Positions 11,440-24,398 of a DNA stretch of 64,000 nucleotides are shown here, piece after piece (the first letter of the stretch is position 1; each line of letters begins with the position of its first letter). Both the position numbers and the translations under genes were made by a program. The stretch covers positions 501,001 through 565,000 of the forward strand of contig VTFK01000051.1 of assembly GCA_009617715.1 (NCBI GenBank), read 5' to 3'. The notes beneath the pieces are model-generated. The model did not search any database. It saw nothing but the letters and a program-made list of their open reading frames with translations, and was not told the origin of the DNA. This stretch comes from Plectrocnemia conspersa. Its lineage: Eukaryota > Arthropoda > Insecta > Trichoptera > Polycentropodidae.

Positions 11440-13565
11440 TGACGAAGTTACGTCGCTGTTTATTTATTAAATTTTAAATTACGACTTGTCTCCTCCACGC
11501 CACTTATATATTCGCCCGTCAAAAATGACGGGCGCTCGGATGCTACTATGGAAACGTATCGAAATTTCAAAAATCTACATCGGGGCGGCGATTTGATTTC
11601 TGATAAAAAATATTTATTAAAAATGAATCCATCTTTTCTGAGTCCCGTCGCGTTTGTCAAAAGACTCCCGTGACGGCGACGTATTTACGCGACGGTATAT
11701 AAATGTGACCGGACCAGAAGAGCGGAGAGAGAGATACGTATCGCGTCCTGACGTTTGGACACTTTATTGCCCGCTTTCGCTTTTGTCAGTTCGGATAGAC
11801 GTACACACGTATTTCAGCTCGGCTTTGCGGTGTCGTTTTTAATTTGGCGCCGGGTCAAAGGTGGTGGTGGTGGTATTGTGCGCGACGGGGAGGTTGCGAA
11901 AATTTAAATGCGGATTTCGCAACTCTTATTCCTCGAGTGGCTGGCTCCTCTCGAGTCGGGCTCCCTCTCTTTCGCCACTCTAACTCCTGTCGCATTCAAA
12001 GAGATGTATGTACTGTAAAGCGGGGGGTGGCTGGAGACATAGATCGCATTGGAGATCGACTTCGTTTCTTCGCTGTTTAGTCTGAAATTAAGTCATGTAC
12101 AGTAGTATTCGAATTGCACACGCAGGGGAAATCTTCTACTTCTTAGGCTGAGGTCCAACAAACATAGACTTAATGTTTATCTTGCGACGTGCACGCTCGA
12201 ATTTGGGCCACACCCTAAGACGCCGACGTCATGCGAAAATTTAAACATGCACTTCAATTGGATCAGCGTTTTCGTATCGTTTATATATATATTTATGTAA
12301 ACTAACGCGTATCGCAATCGCGATAAAAAACCCATTCCTCTAAAAGCGATTTCGTCAAAACCAGACGCGACTCTATGTAAGCGCTTCGACGGAGTATTGA
12401 TTTTGATTTTCAATTCATTCGATGTTGTTTTTAGCAAGGAAGTTGTGGTCAATTTTTTCATTTCCGCTCCGGTGAAGTTATATCAAAGGTCCACTTTCAG
12501 CCGGAAGTTGCAATTTTAAATAATAGTAGTTCTCTCTTAAACCTCATGGTCAAATACGCACAGGTCGCTTTTTATGTTAAACAAGCTGAAATTCTCTTGT
12601 AGGTGTGTGTAACAAAGCATTATATAATACGAGTCGATTTTGACCCGAGATTTCGCACTCGAAGCACTTGGGCGGACCATCGTAAAATAAATTATCTGTA
12701 TACGAGCGAACTGATTCATTTTCGAATTACGTTATTATATTACGTGGCGACGTTTTTAGGGACGATCTTATAAATCTGCTCCGGTATAAAAACAGTAAGT
12801 AACGCGTTTTCGCAATCTGCGCCGTGGAAAATTGCACGAAAGTGTTTTTAACGCTTCCGCCCAATCCACGCCGGAGCCTCAATTTTAAATTTATGACAAG
12901 TGGAAATTTTCACTGTTATGGTTTTTGCATAATTCATGCGTGATACACCCAGCTACTTGAGTTAATCCGATTAAGTAAAAAAAATATTATTATATTTCAC
13001 TGTTTTTTTTTCCCGGAGGATTATTTCCAATTTTGATGGTCGTTATTTATATCGGTCGCTATTCATACGCCCACTCGATTTTGAGGGGTTTTTCTCTTCT
13101 TTAAACCTCTTACGAATGCGTGAAATTTATTTCGCGATTAGTAGACGCGTATTCCCGCAGGAATGCGCGTTTCGATGGCGACGCGATAAATAATCGGCGC
13201 GTAATCCGATCTGCCCACTCCGTCTTAGGAATCGGGAAATGGAATTGTGAGACATCGCCCCTGGAGGAAAAAACATGCCTCGCGTGGTAGGTAATTGGGG
13301 GTGGTCGGGCGCGGCGCTATTGTCTCCGCCGCGAGACAGATAAGTCACGAACGCGGTCGCTCAGGGGGTCATTTCTCACGGTGACGGATGGAAAAACGCG
13401 GAAAGCGACGTGCGCGAAAACTACGTTATTTATTACGTGTGCTCGCGCCCTTATCAATGAGACAAACGCGCTTCGGTGTTTATGAAAATAATGATATATA
13501 ACACGAACGACATAAGAATAATCTAAAATAAGTTTACGAGCATCCTCCATATAGCTCCGACCTTG
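11440..13565. other. Long CpG-rich unique block
   Basis: CpG-rich DNA extends for about 2 kb, richest at 11500-12080 and 13100-13550. A perfect 9-bp hairpin, CGCCCGTCA/TGACGGGCG with an AAAA loop, lies at 11513-11534. Several frames are open on both strands (such as 11654-11842, 11844-12080, 12177-12461, 13317-13550), as expected from composition; none shows a recognisable domain. A promoter or enhancer region is possible. Confidence 0.4.
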
Positions 13566-13573
13566 CTCATACC

Positions 13574-14283
13574 CAGTGCTTTTTTTTTAAACTAAATAGG
13601 TACCAGAACTCACTTCTTGTCAAGCGTTTTACTAAAAAAATATCATTTACATTATATTTAAAGCAGCTTTTCCTTTGACACGAAGCGCATAAAAAAAATA
13701 TTTATTTAAAAATTTATTGATCAAAGTATATTCAAACCGAATTTTGGTCAATAGGAGGGCCGCAAAAACAATTATCACTTCTCAGAAGTCAAAAATTCAC
13801 GTCAAAAGCAATAAAATCGTGTCGGCGACGGCACGTTTTTATTGCTGATTTTATTGCTTTTGACGTGGATTTTTGACGTCTGAGAAGGGATAATTGTTTT
13901 TTGCGCTCTCCTATTGGTCTAAATTCAGTTTATATGATTCTTACTCATTTAAAATCGTAATATTGTAAAAAAAAATTGTTAATTAAATTGTAGCTTCTTA
14001 TCTTTCATATTTTCTATCCAATCGTATCATACCAATATTTTCATTATTTCTGTCGTCGTTTCTGCTATTGTTTTGGTTCTTTTTAGTGGGACCGGCAATT
14101 TAAAACTTGGGGTTAAACTTTTACACTTAAAAATAAGTAAAATGAAAATAATTACGTCATATTTACGTAAAAATAAAGAAATGAAATATTACGCAGATTG
14201 TCAATGTATTTTTAAACATTAAGAATACTGTAAAAAAGGTGCCGGAACGCCGTTCCACCGCGTTACATGATAAAAAAGCCCCG
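13574..14283. mobile_element. hAT-like non-autonomous element with 8-bp TSD
   Basis: The 710-bp element starts CAGTGCTTTTTT and ends AAAAAAGCCCCG, giving imperfect terminal repeats (10 of 12). CTCATACC flanks both sides exactly (13566-13573 and 14284-14291). An 8-bp target duplication with C-A-G-type ends is diagnostic of the hAT superfamily. GGTACCAGAACTCA near the left and GGTGCCGGAAC near the right are matched subterminal motifs. No transposase remnant was recognised. Part of the interior is an R1 palindrome at 13725-13947, probably a later insertion. Confidence 0.8.
13725..13947. repeat. R1 palindrome nested in the hAT-like element
   Basis: Two inverted arms of about 95 bases each contain TTCAAACCGAATTTTGGTCA, TTATCACTTCTCAGAAGTC and CACGTCAAAAGCAATAAAAT. 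They face each other across a short GC-rich centre (GTCGGCGACGGCAC). GATCAAAGTATATTCAAACC at its left edge recurs exactly at 57788-57807. The arms could form a long foldback stem. Confidence 0.8.
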
Positions 14284-16479
14284 CTCATACCTATTTCGAT
14301 TTGTTTAGCCCATCTAAGCATCATCTTTTATTGACTCATTTATTGCGTCAAAGATAAGATCTAATATAAATTTTATGTAACGAAACAAAAAATACTTCAT
14401 ATTATTTATTTATTTAAATTTGGGTAGATAATTTATATTATTTAACTGTGTTCGTGCCACTGCATCTTTCATAGTACATGACCCAATGCCAGCTATTTTT
14501 ATAATTAAAAAATATATGTAACAACTTGTCAAAAATCTTTTATAAAAACAGTTTGAGGTTCGGCGAAACACTTTGAATGTCGCTTGTGAACACATCCACA
14601 GCACACAGTCAAGGACGAACTGAATTAGGGGAAGTAATCGAATCAAAATATTTCGTTATACTGAGATCAGTATTCGTTACAATGAAAACATTTTGTATGA
14701 AAGTTTTTGGGTGACAAATTAAAGATTCGTTATACTGGGAATTTCGTTATTTCAGTATTCGTTACAAAGACATTTGAGAGGCGCAAGTGGTTAGTGGTTG
14801 AAAATAAACACATTAATATTAGATATTTTTAAGACGGCTATTTAAGCGGTAGTAATATTAAAGGTCTCTCCATAGCTGACTATATTATTATTTCGTAGCT
14901 TAAGTAACTGATTCTGTAAATGCCCCATATGTGGCTCTTGGCATTACGGTTGCGTAGCGTCTGAGCCCCGTATGTGGCGCATGGCAATAGAACGGAAAGA
15001 CTGGCCTTAAATAATTGCGCTATTATTGTAGTTGTTGATTGTGTTTATAACGCATTTAAAAAAATATATCTGCATATATTTATATTGAATCGTTAAATAG
15101 TGTCCGAATATATTATCTTAGCTCAAGTTTCTAATTAAATATTAGGTTAAAGTGGTCAATAGCGAAAGGATTTGATGACTGCATTTGCAGAACTACGGAG
15201 TACGAGAGTAAAAGTAAAGATATTATATTTCAAGCGACGTTAATCTTTTTCGTAAAAATAGTAATTTTGTCGTCAAAATTAGTTTGCTTTAATTTTCATA
15301 GAAATTCAGTATTCGTAAAATACTTTACATCGAGTCTCCGTAAATTGAAAAATCCAAGAGCATATCGAATTCCTCGTCATGAAAAAATCTGAAAAAATTG
15401 TATCCATTTCATCCATATCGATTTCTTATATCTGTGTGATACATTTGTGGACCTTTCAGTTGCTAAGCAATATTGATGATTTGCCTCAACAACGATGAAT
15501 GAAACGATTTCATTCTTCATGTATTATTCGATACAAATTCGAGCAAAACAGATTATCGGTTGCTCGAAAACAATATATATAAGATATTGCAAAATATTAA
15601 TTGAACATATGTGTTTATTTGTATTTGTATATGATAAGGCCAGAAATATGCTAGTTTGCTTAAAAGCACTTTATAGTCGAAAAAAGTGTTCTCCAACCAA
15701 CTCGAAACTTGTGCCACCTATACAACATTCTCCAGATTATTTCACTTTTATTTTTAAAAACGATGTTTTGTTTCTATGAATATTCCGATTGATGTTACCC
15801 AAGAACCAACTTATAAAATTAATTATAAAAACTAGTTTGTAATTATTATTTTTAAAATGTGTACACCGGTGCTCTTATGGCATTGGTGAAAAGTCTCTAA
15901 ACATGTTTTATGTAAATAATACATATCTTTTCAAGTCTTGGTAGTAAATGTCGATGTTTAATTATCATTATCAGCGCAGTTATTTTTTATATGATACGGT
16001 GATACATATTTTGATTATCTATATTTAAAAATCCCTTTCATTTATGATATTTAGAGAGGTCATATTGAAAACATAATTAAGGAAATATAGTGGCATCTCT
16101 GGAGAAAAGATTAAAAAATTCAAATTCATATACGATTTGGGTTTTATATGTAAATTGGTTTTTATTTTCGTTATTACAGTGACATGATCAGATTTTTTGC
16201 TTTTCAGTTTTATTGGTATTTTTAAATTGTTATTTTTGTGTGCAGTGTGTTGTAACAAAGTAATACGATCTCACAGACAATATAAATTAAAAATCACTAA
16301 GGTTCATATGTGATTCAAAACCAGGTTGACATATTCCATTGGTTAATAAACTGATGTAACCATAACCTGCGTTATTATATAACTTCACAGAATAATTTTT
16401 AGAACAATATACCAATACTGCCCCATGTACCTACACGTACCAGTATACCCCTCACGCGAACGACCAATCACTGGGCAGA
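14284..16479. other. AT-rich DNA with a Tigger-like MITE fragment
   Basis: The fragment at 14650-14775 shares TCGTTATACTGAGAT and AGTATTCGTTACAAAG with 6150-6264. Open frames at 14410-14646 (minus), 15495-15779 and 16025-16258 (minus) contain no recognised motif and lie in AT-rich DNA. No exon with convincing splice sites was seen. Confidence 0.45.
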
Positions 16480-17000
16480 AATTTACTTGTGAATTGCCTT
16501 GAAATTGCTTCAAACTCAAATCATGATTGTATCATGACAAATCTTGTGTATACTTGTGCAACTACAGAAACAGTGTACGTCACAAAGAAACCTGCGACTC
16601 TTCGCTCGCGTGGAGCCAGCGCAAGAGCACCCCTTTTCGGTATCTATAATATGTATACAGATAAACATACCGTTTTATATAAACACAGTACGGTCGTCAA
16701 GTTTCGGTCATTGTCTAATCGTCTGTTCGTCTTCTGGCTCATATTGTGTGCTCGCGTGTATGTAGATAGATAGATGTACAGCGCGTACGTGTTTGTTTTG
16801 CCGGCGAGGCGTGTCAAAATTTGGGTCGTCAAAGTAAACTTGCTTCACACGAGGGGCGGACATGGTCTGCCGGCGTAATTCCAAATGATATTTCGGTAGT
16901 TTTGATCGCTTTAACCCTCGCGCTTCCGAATTTAACTTTCCCGCAAGGTGTTGCCAGGTCGGAAGTTTATCCAGAATAATGAATCACATTGTATTGTGTA
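16480..17000. other. CpG-rich unique block
   Basis: The sequence is moderately CpG-rich, with two overlapping plus frames and one minus frame open across 16540-16830, indicating composition rather than coding. A short (GATA)n string lies near 16762, and TTAACCC at 16912 resembles the piggyBac-type termini found elsewhere in the window. Confidence 0.35.
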
Positions 17001-18210
17001 ATTATTACATACACTTGCAATGAATTAACACATTGAATACCGTGTGCACAAATTTGTGCTTTTCGACGTTAAACTGCGCGTTTACCGTGACGTATTCATT
17101 TAGTGCTCTAGCCAAAAATGTTACTAAAATAATTGAAAAAATTGATACCCAAAATTCCAGACGCTCAAAACTCGGGTAAAAAAAATTCGTTTCAAGGCAG
17201 TGCTTACAGATTTTTTTCATGAATATATCACACATAATAATTAAATCAGTTATCATAAAACAGTGAATCGCGTACCAATAAAATAAAAATGTATTTAAAT
17301 ATTTTTCAACACTTAGTCGCACGGCACCCCACCGTGCAACTTGATATTTTGTTTGATATTTGCACAATGTAACAAACAAACATATTTATTTCAACTACTA
17401 ACAAATACAATAAAAAACGCACACTCACCTCCATTACAGTAAATACTTATTATATTATTATTTATACATATTATATATTTTAACACTAATGAAATTTAAT
17501 GTTTATGTTTGTGAGGTATGGATTTACATGGATTTTCATAATACTGAGTTTTCATTCTAGGATTGGTATTTTTAGGGGGGGGGGGGTTTACTATATATTT
17601 AGTGATTCTGAAGATAAATTATTTTTTATTTTATTACTACGCGATCCATAGTTTGACGTTTATTGCTGTCACGTACAGCTGGCATATTTGCGCGCGATCG
17701 AAAAATGTGCCAAATAATCGCAATTTTTAAATTGTCATATTATTAAAATTACGCTACTGATAATTATAAAAGTTTGTGTGGGCACTCACCAACACAATAT
17801 CAGTGAAAACTTTTCGGTCGTAAATATTCAATTTACGCAAAATCTTTGTCGGCTTTTGCAAAATGCCATAAGGCATAAAAATGATACTTCAGAATACGAA
17901 CACCACATCTGTGACTATCCTAGAATTTGTCGCCATCGATTTTAAATAAGAATTCGTTATGGTGTGACATTTATATAAACCGATCTAGGAAAATACATAA
18001 TGATATTCGAAAATATTTTTTTTAACAAAATCAAGTACCACTAATTATTTAATTTTATATGAAAAAAATATAATAACGATATTAGAAGAATATACAATCA
18101 AAAATATAATTGATCCCTTTTGGTGCCCTAAAATATTCAAAGATGTCAGTAAGAGACTGTTGAAGTCCCCGATGGTATTATAACTTGACCACGTGACCAC
18201 GATGCAGCGC
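17001..18210. other. AT-rich DNA with a G12 run and a weak candidate exon
   Basis: Twelve consecutive G residues lie at 17575-17586. On the minus strand an ATG at 17876 opens a 40-codon frame to 17754 that is interrupted in phase by a consensus-like GTGAGT donor at 17789-17784. The minus frame at 17005-17379 begins with a non-ATG codon and shows only a hydrophobic patch, so it is not called a gene. Confidence 0.35.
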
Positions 18211-18605
18211 TCGACATGCGTGTTAACCATAGGACGCCTACGCGCATACTGAAATTGAACCGAGTTACTCGTTCTATCTTAGTTTTCGAAACACCATATC
18301 ATTATCTCTCTCACTCTCGTCACTTAACACGCGAGAGAGCGAAAGGGAAAGTATCTCACCGCTCGCGCTCGAAAGAGCAGCTCCGACTTCGGTTCCTTTG
18401 ACTTCGGTCTGTTTGCCGACAATGTTTGGAAGCGTCGAAGCTGGCCAAGTCGACTGAATTACCCCCACTTTACCTCCCGTTCTCGGTAGCCTCGGACAAC
18501 TTCCGAGAGATTTTAGAGCTGGCAGAAACGAACTCGACCGAAGTAACCCACTATATTCTCCGTCCTTGGCCAACCTTGGCCAACTTCCAGAGAGTGTAGT
18601 GCAGC
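18211..18605. other. CpG-rich unique block with short internal repeats
   Basis: The strings CTTGGCCAACCTTGGCCAACTTCC (about 18562-18585, a direct 10-base doublet) and GACAACTTCCGAGAGATT (about 18498) are related. Frames on both strands are open here without recognisable domains. Confidence 0.35.
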
Positions 18606-21282
18606 CATTACGAAACTGTATAACTAATTAAAAAGTTATGATGGTTTAAAAAAATAAGTTCAAATAAGCCCGGCCGCACGGCTGCATTTTTAAGAATAAT
18701 GCGTGGTATGCAATGTGTTAATGGAAAACACCTATCATCAATAATTCGCCGTCCACTTGTTTTGTCACCATCGGTCTCACAGAAGCTTTTATCTTAACTG
18801 CCGCACATTTAGCTCAAACAATTCGAGGAGGACGGCACGCGCATAAATCTCCTTAGTCCATCTTTAATGTATAGTTGTTGCGAGATAATGTTCACCTTTT
18901 AGTTCCTGTTTTCCAACTCCACGCACGTAGAAGACGCGTGATTTTATCAATGTTATCTGGCCGATTGTATGCTGCGTTTTCGCTGCGATTCATAATTTTG
19001 CCGTTTCGATCTTCCCACGCGATTCAAATAGCTTTTTTTCAATAGCAGTGTGTATATGGAAGGCAATTTTCACAAATCAAAAAGTTCGATACCCCGCAAA
19101 GCCGTTTTCGGCAATCGCCGATCAGCATTAGCGTTGATTAATGCGGATATGTAGTATAGTCTGAAAATTATGTATCGCATCATGTGTATCTTTGAAGCAC
19201 TGTGTCTTGCTTACGTGTATGACATAATGTTAATTTATAGCGAATATGTCATCGGCGAAATTGCAGTCATCGTGGTTTTCGGATAATAGTTCCATTTCGA
19301 GATACATAGAGCACTTGATGAGTTTCGGTATCAATATCTATGCTCGTATTATTGTGTCGCAATCTCAGCGCTCCATTGTGTTTAACGAAGGCGCAGAGGA
19401 AATTGGTTTATATGTAAATATCGGAAATTGATTTATATTTAATGCGAGCGCATTATAGTGCGAATTTACAACAATTCCATATATCATTCCGCGGCGCGCT
19501 AACAATGAAGCAGTGTGATTTATGGCGATTGTCTATGCGCGTGTTTATCGCAGGACTCTCGTCCTTATAACGACTCTGCGTTATTGTTGTATCCTTCCAT
19601 TACGGTGCTCGGAATTAAATCTGAGAATACTTAGTTGCGAATTGAATTACGTCGTCGGGTGGGCGGCGTGGCGTGCTTTATGAAAAATTCAATTTTAGTT
19701 TGCGAACAATTTTCTAAACAACCGATGGGTCGTGTTTAATATAAAAATGGCATTTTTGCCGCAATTGTTATCTCGAACACGTCCGCGGGACGCTTCTGCT
19801 CTCCGGGCGTCCATATGTATGGCGGCCTAATGATAAAAGTATTACACAGGCTTTTTACTTAATTGCTAATTTACTCTCAGTGCTCGAATTTCAGCGCCGA
19901 GGGCCATATCGCACTCGGTTAGTTGGTTTAATTATGTAAAGCCCTCCCTTCCGAGCGAGAGGACCCTTCGACGATGTTATTTTCTGCAGCGGCGGCAATT
20001 AGCCTTTAAAAAATAATAAAAGGAAATTACACAACCGAACGGAAAAACTGAGTGGATAGTATAAGAGGAGAGGATAACAGCCAGACGTAAATACCAATTT
20101 CGCCTAAACGATATAATAATGATGACTCAATATTTTTCTCTCGCAGGCCGTTCGTTATTTTTTCTCATATTAACCTAAATTTTCGGCCATCCATCATCAT
20201 TGTTATTATCTTAAACGCGTGTAATTTGATGGCGCGTACTACTGCAATCACACGGGAAACCTCGACGAGGTGATTTCAGAAATTATATTTATATACACAT
20301 TTGCCGTGCGCTTTGCTCATAAAGCCATTGCATATCAAAAGCGAAATTCGGCACGTTGTCGCATAATTTAATTATATTATCACAAAAGCACTCTACAATA
20401 ATTAAATAAACATATCACATAATTGTTATTTTTCTACACTTGGAGAAGATCGATTTTCTAATAAAATTGGTTAATTACAATGCCACGAAATTTTATTATT
20501 ACCATGCTACAAAATATTATGTCAGCGGCGGCAGCGTCCCTAATAAAAATCCACGCTCTCTGCTCACATTTTTACAGTCAAAACATTAAACACGAGGAGG
20601 ATAAGCTGATACGCTCTCGGGGGTTCTAATCCCGGAGCCGACCCGTTTTCTCGTAGGGCCTAACCCATTTTCACTTGGCTGGTCGATCTTGATTGCCCGG
20701 AGATAATTCCTCGTAATCGATCAAGGTCCGTAAATTATATCCCATCGCTCCCGTTTTGCTTAATCCTAACCTTTTATGTAGCGAGAAAGGTTCCCAAAAA
20801 ATGTATACCATATAATTAATCAGTTTTTCCGATCGAGCTGGAACGGGAAGATGGAAAGGTCGTACATATTTAATACACTTACGCCACGCTACTAGCTTCG
20901 GTTATTAACGTTATCAACACGAATACCATAGGAATTCTACGGTGAGCTACCAAACTGCCATTTTCAGTATTTAGAACTAATAGTGGTATTGAATAGAGTG
21001 GTTTCACCAGCCGGCGGTACTTGCTTGGGGGCGGCATTTTCGCGATGAAAGAACCGTTCGTGTAGAATGCGCTAAAAATAAGTTGGATATGTATAAATGC
21101 TGATTTGATAACCTGGCCGGTCATAAATTTGGCTAGTTTCTCAGAATCGAATTCAATTGTTTTTTGAAACTTGAAAACTGTTTTTCACATTTTTTATGTG
21201 CATATAATTTGTTTCCGGGTGCTTCGGTTTTACCATATTAAAGACATGTATTAAGTTACAGACTTTGTATTAGATAACTGTA
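18606..21282. other. Unique, moderately CpG-rich non-coding DNA
   Basis: This 2.7-kb stretch is free of recognised transposon copies and contains many ATTA/TAAT and CATAA-type strings, typical of regulatory or intronic DNA. None of its open frames (for example 19246-19431 and 20879-21124 minus) shows a known motif. Conserved non-coding sequence is a reasonable guess that needs cross-species alignment. Confidence 0.35.
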
Positions 21283-21731
21283 TCCAAGTCCATCCAAGAT
21301 GTTGTGTTGGAAATAAGGGTGCGTGTACGCATGCATGCATACATATACAGTTTTCCGCGAATTTGTTTACACCGATAGGAGAACGTTACCAATACTAAAT
21401 CAGGGCTGTTTTAAGGGTAGGGTGACCATACGTTGGAAATTTAATTAAAAATTATAATGTGTTATATTTCTATTATGAATTATTGTCATGTTGTGTAATT
21501 TTGTAATCAATAAAACAATTCCTGTAGTATTTAAAAAAATATTATATTAAACAGATATTCAACCTAGAGAGTGATTCCAAAATTGCTATCATGTTTTTAA
21601 GTTAAATATGTATATAAATAAACAAAATAAGCAAGAAAGTGATATTTTACACTTTCCTCGACAAATTAAATTTACACTTGTAATTTCTCACTAATACTGT
21701 GACGATGAGCGTTCATATCTTGGACGGACTG
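21283..21731. mobile_element. 450-bp TA-targeting MITE, copy 1
   Basis: The left end reads AAGTCCATCCAAGATGT and the right end, reversed, reads CAGTCCGTCCAAGATAT. TA follows the right end. The segment is closely repeated at 54718-55168, including GTGCGTGTACGCATGCATGC, TTTACACCGATAGGA and GGGTAGGGTGACCATACGT. No coding remnant is present. The TA target fits a Tc1/mariner/pogo-type non-autonomous element. Confidence 0.75.
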
Positions 21732-23144
21732 TACGTATAAAATGCACAGTTGAACATCTGGTCTAAATTGCGAAAAATTTTAAAGTTATCTCATAGAAAT
21801 ATTAACAATTTTATGTTGAGTCACTGGAAAGGAGGAATACTGAGTTTAAATTAGTCCTGAAATTCTACAATTATTACTACATTTAGATATTTATTAGATA
21901 ATTATTGTTGATATCATATATGCAATTATTCAAATTTAACAAAAATTTTCAGCATATGTGAATTTTGCTCATTATTAAAAAAATGTATACTAAATATGCA
22001 CAAAGTAGCTCATTTTTAATTCATCATCATCCGTGAGATTAGGTAAAACTAGGAAAACCCAATCTGTGATGTTCGATTGAAATTATAGTTACTTAATAAT
22101 CACAACACAGCACGATTATCGTATTTAAATTTAAAATTGTTTCTAAGAAATTGTGTACCTATGATAGCATTTAATGTAAATTATTCGCCGATCCTTGGAT
22201 AATTGTGTGATCGAACTAACTTTGCATACGTTAAAAAACACAAACCGCTTTTGACCCCACGCCTTTTGACGACACACACACAATATCGGATTACAACAAA
22301 CAAAAAAGTACACATATCGCATTTTCCCGTGATAAACGACGGTCGTATGTTTAGAACGAAAATTAATGTCATTTCTCTTCCAGATATACGCACACACCCG
22401 CAGCGGTATCGTGTCCGCGTTCAATATTATTCCACTTGATTTGTTCGGCAAATGTTATTTTTCTCTTGTGCGTTAGCCCCAGGGGCGGCGGCGCAAATGC
22501 GTGGTGTATCATAGTAATGCCTTTTGTCGCCCTTTTGTCATCCCGGTCCGCCCTTTGCTCTCCGTTCGGAGCGAAGAGGCCCGATAATATCGGTATTAAT
22601 ATTAGCCCGACCTTCGGGGCACTTTGTTTATATTGCCGGAATTTGTCAACGCGCCGACACAATGGCGTGTCTGTCACCTACGCACACGTGCGCTCTTCTT
22701 CCGCGCGCGTAATGATTAGCTTTCTCCGGGAGTCGAAATTCGCAGCCCGGTCCCTAATTATGCTGCGGATCTGCGACCCATCTCAAGCCGTCTCGAACAC
22801 CTTCATTATTAAGGTATTAGGACGTTCGAGCGATGAAACAACACTTAGGGGCGATCGGGTCGAAACGGTATCGTCGCGTTGATTAATAATTAATTTGTGT
22901 TGTTTGGTTTATTTGCGAGTCAGTTTGTCACGTGCTGCCACTGATCTAATCTGGGTTCGTGTAGCGTATAAATACAATCGAAGGCATTGATATATTGATA
23001 ATGGGCTTGTAGAACATACTTTGCCACTCGAGCATCCCCTGTGTAGCCTCGATCTTGCTCTTTTTTGTTTCATTTTACAGCTATGATGAGGGTAGAAGAA
23101 AGGGTTTATATTTAATTATTAATAAAATAATATGCGTTAATTTA
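21732..23144. other. AT-rich then CpG-rich unique DNA
   Basis: The part at 22436-22900 is strongly CpG-rich and open in two plus frames and one minus frame; the 148-codon plus frame (22436-22882) shows no recognisable domain and does not start with ATG. TATAAATA occurs near 22970. No gene is called. Confidence 0.35.
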
Positions 23145-24398
23145 CAGCTGTAGCCAATTGAAAATTTGATAGGCAATATTTCACGAATTCTATTATTAAA
23201 ATGTATTCTTTCCTTAAAACTCATTCTATAGTATTTTTTATAGTGGTAATAATTTACAAGATATTTTAACTCAGTTGCACGTTAGCCTCGGTTATGTAAA
23301 GATAAATCCAAAATCACGGTAAAATCTAAAATAATAGCATATATCGAAGAAACGGTTTCAATTCTAGAGACAGCGCGAAGAGTGGAGTATAGTGGTTCTG
23401 CTATTCGAGAAAATATTTAAAAAATTACGAAACAGGAATTCTAGAGATGGTACAAGGGGGTGGTCTGCTCGAGAAAACCGCAGAATAAAGGATATCATAA
23501 AAATATCGATTCAAAACTGCTGCTGAAATACAAAAAGAATTGCAATCTACTTCACACTCGAATATTTCGAGACAGACAGTGAATAGACGTTTGATTGAAG
23601 CTGGCTTTAAGTGCGAAACCCAGCAAAAACCACTATTTACTAAGAAAATGAAAAAGAATCGTCTTGAATGGACATAGGATCATTGCCATTGGACCGTCGA
23701 AGATTGGAGAAGAGTGACTTTCTCCGACAAATCCAAATTTAATCTGTAAGCGATTGTGCGCCGAAGAAAAACAGATTCATCCCTTATGCATTAATCGATT
23801 CATCAAGCATTTTTGTGATGATCTGGAGATGCATGACAGCATATGGATTAGGCTCTGTAAATTTCGTCCAGGGCACCATGAATGCAAAAATATATAAATT
23901 GGTTGTAAATTTATAGGCACTCATAAAACAACAATTAAGAAAAATACGGTCAAAAAAATTAAATACATATCATGGAAGTGTGGTAAGAGAAGATCGATCT
24001 GAAATTAATTGAAAATCAGTATTTATCGATACAAGAATTTATTAAAAATAAAGGTGAAATTACGTCAAAATAATTTTGTTAAGATGTTATAAAAATGTGT
24101 TATTTACAAGCTTCTGATTTTTAAATGTCCTCCATATTACTTTCTATGAATAGAACAAATAAAAAAAAAGTCGCGCGCACGTGTTGAGTTAGAAGCTCGC
24201 CATTATGCACTTGCTGGTACGACGAAAAAATAAACCTTACCCAGAATTGACGCAATTATACATTCATAATTTTACAATACCCATATTTTTTACAGTATCT
24301 ATTATAAATTTAAAAACGTGTAAAAATGCATCAAAGTTGATAAAATAATAAAAATACATATAAGAACCGCCATGTCAACTTTCAATTGGCCACAGCTA
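23145..24398 (+). mobile_element. Tc1/mariner-like element, copy A
   Basis: Ends are CAGCTGTAGCCAATTGAAA on the left and CTTTCAATTGGCCACAGCT on the right. TA precedes the left end; the matching right TA has mutated. The same ends occur at 37986-40566 and, as a right end only, at 63068-63170. Between them lies a decayed Tc1-type transposase on the plus strand. The element is defective and shares its internal loss with copy B, so both descend from one deleted parent that was mobilised in trans. Confidence 0.85.
23310..24060 (+). pseudogene. Tc1-type transposase pseudogene
   Basis: The frame-broken reading shows the HTH linker region (IQKEL, then SRQTVNRRLIEAGF), the conserved block RLEWT..HWTVEDWRRVTFSD (the first catalytic D is in FSD), then VMIWRCMTAYGLGSVNFVQG, all hallmarks of Tc1 transposases. 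Stops follow RLEWT and SKFNL, and there are frameshifts. The blocks holding the second D (DNAPxH-like) and the final catalytic residue (SPDLNPIE-like) are missing; the reading passes from the GSVNFVQGTMNA region almost directly to the C-terminal region. A complete family member has about 340 residues. It cannot encode an active enzyme. Confidence 0.85.

Noticed and set aside
17005..17379. 124-codon minus frame with hydrophobic stretches, considered as a chemoreceptor exon
   Set aside because: The start is a TTG codon, splice sites are not convincing, and the hydrophobicity follows from AT-rich codons.
20625..20660. tRNA-like T-arm (GGGTTCTAATCCC)
   Set aside because: The stem does not pair over five bases and no matching acceptor or anticodon arms were found upstream.
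22436..22882. 148-codon open frame
   Set aside because: Non-ATG start, overlapping frames on both strands, no motif.
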